In this document: positions 57,914-64,000 of the stretch, in pieces | How the letters are laid out: every line of letters begins with the position of its first letter | Position numbering within the stretch: position 1 is the stretch's first letter | Origin: Sweltsa coloradensis | Lineage: Eukaryota > Arthropoda > Insecta > Plecoptera > Chloroperlidae | Assembly: GCA_024449915.1 (NCBI GenBank) | Contig: JAMZAV010000154.1 | Location: 372,001-436,000, forward strand | DNA: 64,000 nt | Direction of reading: 5' to 3' | Made by a program: the position numbers and the translations under genes | Notes under the pieces: model-generated | The model's database searches: none | The model's input: only the letters and a program-made list of their open reading frames with translations | Told to the model about the DNA's origin: nothing

Positions 57914-58297
57914 GTGAGTGCACTTCTTAGCTTACAATTATTGTGCAATTACAATTATGCGACTTAAATAAACTCATTCATGTTCAATATTTGATTCACC
58001 CCCCCCCCCCCCCAACGAATACAAAACACTTACTAAATAGAATCAAGTCTTACACACTCAAAAACATTAAATTGACAAACAATGATACTAACAAACAATT
58101 TAATTTAAAGTTGCAAATTTATTTTATCAAGTTTGGCAAGGATGGCATGGGGCGAAGTGATTTTTTAAGTGAAAATGTACAAGAGAAGTATTGGCCCCTT
58201 TTAAGATCTTAATGCTTTTGAGTGTGTAAGATTTTCTCCGGGGTTTTCCATGAAGAAACAGAATTGGATAAGAGTTAAAATAGATATGTTATTAAGG
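57914..58297 (+). other. Start of intron 2
   Basis: The donor GTGAGTG at 57914 starts it. Includes a C run at 57998-58012. The ORF at 57943-58212 shows no domain and lies in AT-rich DNA. Confidence 0.5.
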
Positions 58298-58554
58298 TTA
58301 ACGTAAACGTTGATGAGTGGTGATAGATGATGATGAAGTATGAATAGAAGGGAGGAGGGGAAACCCGGTACCGGCACGTAGCCTACTCCTTTTGAAAAGA
58401 ACAAGGTGACCAACGGCTTCCGAAAGGACGGTGTAACCTTGACAGTCATATAGGTTCCTCCACTAACTCGGACTGCCGAGCAGACGTCGAGGAGAACAAA
58501 GCCGTTACACTAGCTCTCGAACCCACGTCTGATCTAACCAGCGGTATACGTGTG
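58298..58554 (-). mobile_element. SINE family T, copy 4
   Basis: Plus-strand words in reverse SINE order: GTTGATGAGTGGTGATAGAT, GGGGAAACCCGGTACCGGCA, GGACGGTGTAACCTTGACAG, GACTGCCGAGCAGACGTCGA, AGCTCTCGAACCCACGTCTG (B box reversed). Small deletion in the middle (ACGGCTTCCGAAAGGACGG). Confidence 0.75.
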
Positions 58555-59046
58555 GTAAAGAAAATAGATACTTAATAAATATTAATTATAATACATTCAC
58601 TCATTGAAAGTAATTTCTTGCGTACAGAACATTTCAACGGTTATTTATCTGTCACTTTAAAACACCGAAAACACCGTTTTTTCACCTCAGCCCACAACAT
58701 GAACTTCAAACCGAAAGCGAGCACAAGAACAAGACCCAAACTGTTTATTATGTTACGCTCCAGAAAACATAAAAACATCGAAACTTTTCTCAAAACAGAT
58801 TTTCAACTCTTCACACGCGTAAAACTCGTGGTGCAGAACTTGGTCGCGGGTTGTTAGAATGTCAAGTGTGAAGCTGCGGTCAGACTTTCTCTGCTGACTG
58901 TTCGGTACATGTGATCAGAAACCACATTATTATCACGGCCTAAACACCTGGTTGCAGAGACATATTGGTTTTCGTAATGCTACGTGAGGTGAATGGGGTA
59001 TTCGGTGATTTGTGGTTATAAATCTCAATATTGAGCATCAGAAATT
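58555..59046. other. Intron 2 DNA, no gene seen
   Basis: Unassigned. The ORF at 58618-58857 is basic and lacks recognisable motifs or splice context. Confidence 0.35.
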
Positions 59047-59117
59047 GGAACGTTGGTCTTGTGGTTAGCGTCTCTGCTTCCAATGCAGAAGGTCCAGGGT
59101 TCGATTCCCGCTATAGG
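59047..59117 (+). mobile_element. tRNA-like SINE head or tRNA pseudogene
   Basis: GGTCTTGTGGTTAGCGTCTC (A-box region), anticodon-like arm CTGC-TTCCAAT-GCAG (would be CCA) and GTCCAGGGTTCGATTCCCGC (B box). The acceptor ends do not pair (GGAACGT against CTATAGG), so it is a tRNA-derived repeat or dead tRNA. Confidence 0.55.
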
Positions 59118-59500
59118 TAGAAGATTTTAAACTTCTGATTTGGACTTAAGTCCATCAGTTCTTGGCCTAGGAAATTGTAAACGGTGACTTTGGAGCCGTC
59201 CTAGCAACGAGGCACATATAAAATTCAGAGTTGTTCTGAATCGGCCTTGTTGATTCTGGCGATGATCCGCGGGTGTTCGCACTGTCCATACCATTGATTG
59301 ATGTATTTTCTATTAAAAAAATATCGATTTTTGGTTGGTTATCGCTCACTCGTCGATTGCGTCGGGACCTACAGGGTTGGCTTGGTCGCTTAGGTTTAAT
59401 GTTCCCCACTAAAAATCAGTTATGTGAATGAATGTGTAGACTCTAAATATTTATTTAATTATTTAAGGAGTAATAGGACACATTTGGAAGTTAGTAAATA
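59118..59500. other. Intron 2 DNA, no gene seen
   Basis: May include the body of the SINE whose head precedes it; not comparable with any other copy here. Confidence 0.35.
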
Positions 59501-59772
59501 GCTATTCGCTCGGCCAAGAAGCATCCGAAGTATATAAACTAAGCAAAGTTATCAATAAAGCATACATGGACAGACCTACATTCGAGAATTTTCAAAATTT
59601 TGTCTCAATCAGTCACAAAAAATCTCGAATGTATTCAATTTGATATTTTTTAACAAAATCAAAAATCGTGATTTTAAAAAAAAAGTTTTAAAACAAATTT
59701 TATAAATGTGTTAGAGCACTATATTTCCACTTTTGTGAGAACACCGGCGGTGTCAGTCAGCCTAGCGATCAG
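59501..59772 (+). mobile_element. TIR MITE, family D copy 4
   Basis: GCTATTCGCTCGGCCAAGAA at the left, and the diverged inverse GTCAGTCAGCCTAGCGATCA at the right. Interior words GAAGCATCCGAAG, AATAAAGCATACATGGACAG and TTTTGTCTCAATCAGTCAC. Confidence 0.65.
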
Positions 59773-60012
59773 GAATGTGGCTAAAACGCATTAAATAAGG
59801 TATTGTGAGACTGCGATAGGCTAAGAGTTGGTTGCAATTGATTCAGTTGACTTATTGCGCAGAGATTGACGAAATGTACAATACATTCTCGGTTTTTAAA
59901 TTGATATTTGTATTATTACCCGTAATATATAAACAGAAAGAAATAGGCTAATAACAAATTAACACCACTTGTGCAATTATAACCTATAAATATTATAATG
60001 GAAGTCGCTCCC

Positions 60013-60310
60013 ATATATTTATTTAACGTTTATCATATTCAGTTATAAAAACTGATATACAAAGGAGGACACTTAAATGCAAACAACATAATGAACTGTA
60101 GTTAAACAACGTTTGAAATAGTAATATTACAGCAATTTTAAGTAAGACAACATTTTCTGATTATAATATTTAAAAATGTGAATGAAAATTAAGCAGATAT
60201 ACACTAAGAATAATTAAGAAATTAAAGTAAAATAAAATAAGTGGGAAGGGAAATGATTAATAAGACGATCCGACTCAAACGAATACGAGGTTTGCAAGTG
60301 GTTAAATTGG
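60013..60310. repeat. Dispersed repeat, family Z copy 3
   Basis: TTTATTTAACGTTTATCATA, TTCAGTTATAAAAACTGATA, AAGACGATCCGACTCAAACG and AATACGAGG match 16722-17056 in the same order. CAGTTATAAAAACTG is itself a short palindrome. The class is unknown. Confidence 0.5.
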
Positions 60311-61239
60311 TTGCAGAGACTGTCATAGTTATGGATAGTAACGGTTCAGCTCTCGGTCCAAACCGACTATCCGACTAAAAAATAAATTACTTCTTCTAAA
60401 GAAGATATAATACTACGCACTTAGCCTTGTACAATCGACTCAGCAGATCCAGCAACTGTTGTTGCAGAATAAAACAACCTTACACGAATCATGATTATTC
60501 AACGCTTAGAAATGATTTCATATTTTTAGAAACCAGCCAACCAACCATCAGACAAATATTGTGTTCCTAACTTTAAAACGCAACTCGTGATTATTGTCTG
60601 CATTTTTTAACGGTTGAGGAATTTCCAGTATAATATTAATTGTTTTAATAATAGAGTCTTATCTCTATAGGTAATGCCTAGCGGATACACAAACTAGCTA
60701 ATAATATCGACAGTTACCTAATTGAAACATCATTGTAATTTTGAAGTTGTACCAATAAAAAATGGGAATATAGAGGTTAAGGGGAATCCCTAGACCTAAA
60801 TATGATTTCTAAAGAATAAAGTAAAGACGTTGACCCTTGAGGTTTTCGCGGTACTGAAGAATTAATAAAAACATTAAAATTATTGATTTAAATCAATTGC
60901 GGATATTTGCCCCACCAGGGGTCGAACCCCATCCTAAGGCTGGGTTTGAAACCCCCCCAGTAAGGCCCTAAAACGGGCTAATGCTTAAAACTGGTATTTA
61001 AATGTCCATTAAAGTGCAAGTAAATTTATCTGCCACATAACTTGTTATCACTATGGCAACAGCCAATCAGAAGCCTGGTAAATATTACTTAGAGGGCTAA
61101 CTGGCAGATAAATTTTAACAATACATTGAAATTGTGGACCACAAACCAAAACCTATTAGTGGGGGAGCTAGGGTAAGAAAACATGCTTCCGTGGCAGCTT
61201 ACAGGGTTGGGGGGGGGGGGGGGAAAGAGCTATGTATGC
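60311..61239. other. Intron 2 DNA, no gene seen
   Basis: B-box-like GGGGTCGAACCCC near 60919. A loose direct pair of AATTTATCTGCCA/TGGCAGATAAATTT (61023 and 61101) flanks about 75 bp. G run at 61209-61222. No gene. Confidence 0.35.
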
Positions 61240-62880
61240 TGGTATTCAATCGATTGCGTATTGATCCTAGATGTACAATTTTTGATGGTGAGAGTCTTGA
61301 TTTTTTGGCTGAGACCGGCCCTAATCTAAACCAGTATGGCCGGCCGCTTTCCGAATTTTAAACTAGCGTATCTTCGTAAATATTTGACCGATTTCATTTC
61401 AAAGTTACCATTCGAAAGGTAAATGAGAGAAATTTAAATAAATGTGGCCAAATTTTCACGAAAAAAACTATCAAAAACAACATGGAGTGTTGATTTGGAG
61501 GTTATGTTCACAAAAAACCGTTAACGTGTTTTGGTGGACTTTACATACTTTTTTCGTTATTGATAGTGAACCCGAAGGATATTTACTAGGTAAAGAAAGG
61601 TTTTTTGGAACTAATTTTCCTCTCAAGTTGCATTTTTGGTGGATTATTTATTTTGTTTTTAATGATCCATGCTTTAATTTTCTGACAATTATAGCCTGGA
61701 GTTTATTTAATTGGAAGCGATGGCATGTGTACAGATGAATAATAATGCTACTGGACTGTGTGTTAGATCTTTATGTTTTATTAGCATTTGGGATCGAGAC
61801 ACATTGGTGAAACAATTAGACTATTTGGTATGCAATCGATTCAGTTATGAACTCGAACTTAAACAATTTTGATGAGTAAATTTGCGATTTTTTTTACTGA
61901 GACCGTTCCGGCTGGCAAAAACAAGATGGCGGCCGTCCATTGAACATTTAACACAAATATACTTTGAAAGTATTTCGGCCGATTTCAATTCTAAATGGGG
62001 AGAGTACCGTTCAGGAGTAAAGAAGAGCTACAAAACATATACAACAATTTTCCCGAAAGTTTAATTTTTTTGAGGTTATGTTTGGTTTGGAATTTTTAGT
62101 AATTATTAACGATTTTTTCAGAGCACACAACAGGTGAAACAACCTATGTATGGGGTATCAATCGATTGCGTAATGAACCGGTGATTTAACAATTTTGATG
62201 GGAAAAATTTCGATTTTTTACTGAGGCCCTTCCATGGCAAAAACCAAGATGGCCATGCCAGCCAATGAACTCGTTTGACTCGGCATATCATTTAAAAGTA
62301 TATATACCTCGATTTTTAATTCACGTATACCACTTGAAAAGGTAATTAAATGAACGATAAAAACTTATGTATTTATCATTTTGATTGAAACTTTAATATT
62401 TATGTGAGTTTATTTATCAAAAACTTAAATTATTTTACCACACTCGTCATCAGTTTATGGATCTTATGGCTGTCTATATCTACATGACCAAAAACGGTTT
62501 TTGAAATATGTTTGGCTTGTTTTAATCCTGCATAATCGTCTTTATGTATTAATGGAGTCCCTTACTATTTTATGTTCCGACAAATACATCCCCGAGATAA
62601 TGTAATTTGAAGCGACGGCATAGTGTAAATGAATAATTATATGGCATCGAGTATTTGATCTTGATGTTTGAAACACTTTCGTCGAGGCACAATAATTGAT
62701 TAAAGAATTATAGTATCTGGTATCAATCTGATTCGTTATGAGAAACGAACTTTCAACAATTTTGATGAGGTACCGGCTCGCAAAACAACCAAGATGGCCT
62801 CAAAGGCCGAAAAAAACACTTTGTCAGTTATATGTTTATCTAAGTACTTTGACAGACCAATTTCAAAGTACCAGGATTCC
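61240..62880. repeat. Diverged subterminal repeats of a large inverted-repeat element
   Basis: Four diverged modules, each with CAATCGATTGCGT-like, TTAACAATTTTGATG, CGATTTTTTACTGAGRCC and CAAGATGGC words followed by a segment with TTGACCGATTTCAAAGT, occur near 61245, 61835, 62160 and 62725. Spacing is irregular (about 590, 325 and 565 bp). They lead directly into the inverted-repeat arm that follows. Confidence 0.5.
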
Positions 62881-64000
62881 GTTGGACAATGTACAAAATA
62901 GCACAAAAAAATTATGAATTTGCAATTTTCACGAAACCGAAACTTAAATATTTACTGAGTTATCTTGTTGTAGGAAACTATGACGCTGTTATTTGGTAGC
63001 GATAGACATAAATTAAAAAAGTTCCTCCTCCGGAAATTGAACCCGGACCAGAGGCTGGAAACATATGACATTGAACAGCCTAGATCCTCGTGTGGGGTTC
63101 TAATTCTAATTATTCCCATCATTATCCCTCCCAGGCCCAGATCCATCAGTCGCGTACACATAATACACTAGAATAGTAACCAGAATAGCTGATGCTAATC
63201 ATGCTGAAGAAGAATTTCGTCTAGCTAGGGAGATGTTCTCAAGCAGAATGTTTTCCAAATAAAGAATCTATTCAAAAGGGCCCTCAGACGTACAAACTAA
63301 CTCGAAAAGATGTAGAGTATCAGTAAAAGAAGAACCACTTGCAACTGCATATTTGCCTTATGTTATAAGTAGAAACGGACCAAATAGGAAAAAATTCTTC
63401 CTAAACAAAACATAAAAACACGACAGAAAGATAGGAGAGTTTGTTAAAGAACTATAGGACCACATCCGCGCTAGAAGGTAGTGGCTTGTATGAATTATTC
63501 ATGTGGCGCATTGTGACAGGTGCTAAGAGGGTCAAACATGAAGAGAACATGTTTCAACTCAACAGGAACACAGGCTAGGCTGTGTAAGTTAGTTTTTCGT
63601 CTGAGGGCCTTTTGACATGATTCTATTTGGAAAACCATTCTGCTTGAGTCACATCTCCTGTAGAGCGAAATTCTTCTTTCATCTGATTTGCATCAGCTAT
63701 TCTGTGTAGCTATTCTGTGTATTATGTGTACGCTACTGATCGGATCTGGGCTGGATGGATGATTATGTGAATAATTAGAATTTAGAAACACCCGGGATCT
63801 AGGCTGGTCAATGTCATACTGTTTCCATCTGGTCCCGGGTTCAATTTACCGAGGAGAACTTTTTTAAATTTGATGTCTATGGTACCAACATAACAGGCGT
63901 CATAGTTTCCTACAACAAGATAACCTCAGTAAATATTGTAAGTTTCAGTTTTCGTGAAAATTGCAAATTCATATTTTTTGCTACTTTATTACCTTTCCAA
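62881..64000. mobile_element. Large foldback element, truncated by the window end
   Basis: The left arm 62905-63303 and right arm 63587-64000 are inverted copies at roughly 85-90% by eye: TATCTTGTTGTAGGAAACTA, CATAATACAC, AGAATAGCTGATGC, GAAGAATTTCG, AGCAGAATG and GGCCCTCAGACG with their inverses. The spacer is about 280 bp. Both arms include a tRNA B-box-like word (GGTTCAATTT). The right arm runs off the window, so the whole element is longer than 1.1 kb and may mirror the modules at 61240-62880. No transposase seen. Confidence 0.75.

Noticed and set aside
59047..59117. tRNA-Trp (CCA) gene
   Set aside because: The acceptor stem does not pair and the D-arm is irregular.
61442..61738. 98-codon ORF rich in Trp and Phe
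   Set aside because: Lies in the diverged repeat modules; the corresponding frames in sister modules are not open.

Overview
The window looks like repeat-dense, AT-rich chromosomal DNA from an invertebrate animal, most likely an insect (a hemipteran is my guess, not shown). There are no prokaryotic signals: no operons, no long ORFs, but a spliceosomal exon pair, RNA polymerase III-derived SINEs, non-LTR retrotransposon tails, palindromic MITEs and helentron-like elements.

One protein-coding gene can be supported, on the + strand. A TATA box at 19230 and an initiator at 19261 sit 31 bp apart. They lead into a 5' leader of about 910 nt, CpG-rich at its start, with several upstream ORFs; the last of these stops 2 nt before the main ATG at 20171. 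The coding part of exon 1 (20171-20387) encodes a basic 72-residue tail and ends at a GTAAGT donor. After an intron of about 37.4 kb, exon 2 (57822-57913) has a TACTAAC branch site, a pyrimidine tract, an AG acceptor and a GTGAGT donor. The exons are phase-compatible (1 nt + 2 nt rebuild a Cys codon). Exon 2 encodes one membrane helix followed by WTPYDMLMDI. This layout fits the N-terminus of a CD36/scavenger receptor class B protein. The rest of the gene lies beyond base 64000.

Region by region: 1-19.2 kb is intergenic. It holds TIR MITEs, helentron-like elements (3.4-4.1, 5.0-5.8 and 10.5-11.8 kb), a 20-bp tandem array at 6.3-6.6 kb, a 3.2-kb palindromic element without transposase (6.7-9.9 kb), a 175-bp tandem array near 12 kb, and a palindromic element that ends about 115 bp upstream of the TATA box. 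From 20.4 to 57.8 kb is intron 1. It is packed with at least nine larger copies and several fragments of one tRNA-derived SINE family, two further SINE families that share a 3' tail, five more helentron-like copies or relics, palindromic MITEs, LINE remnants, microsatellites and two hammerhead-like motifs. From 57.9 to 64.0 kb is intron 2, which ends inside a large inverted-repeat element cut by the window edge.

The mobile DNA forms families that share modules. Asymmetric elements that end in CTAG after an AACGC/GCGTT stem-loop, with an inverted motif at the other end, look like non-autonomous helentrons. Three short palindromes carry that same stem-loop-type end on both sides. Two SINE families carry different tRNA-like heads on the same tail. 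A foldback element of about 55 bp appears to have seeded a 40-bp minisatellite. All family relations are judged by eye; no alignment or database search was run.
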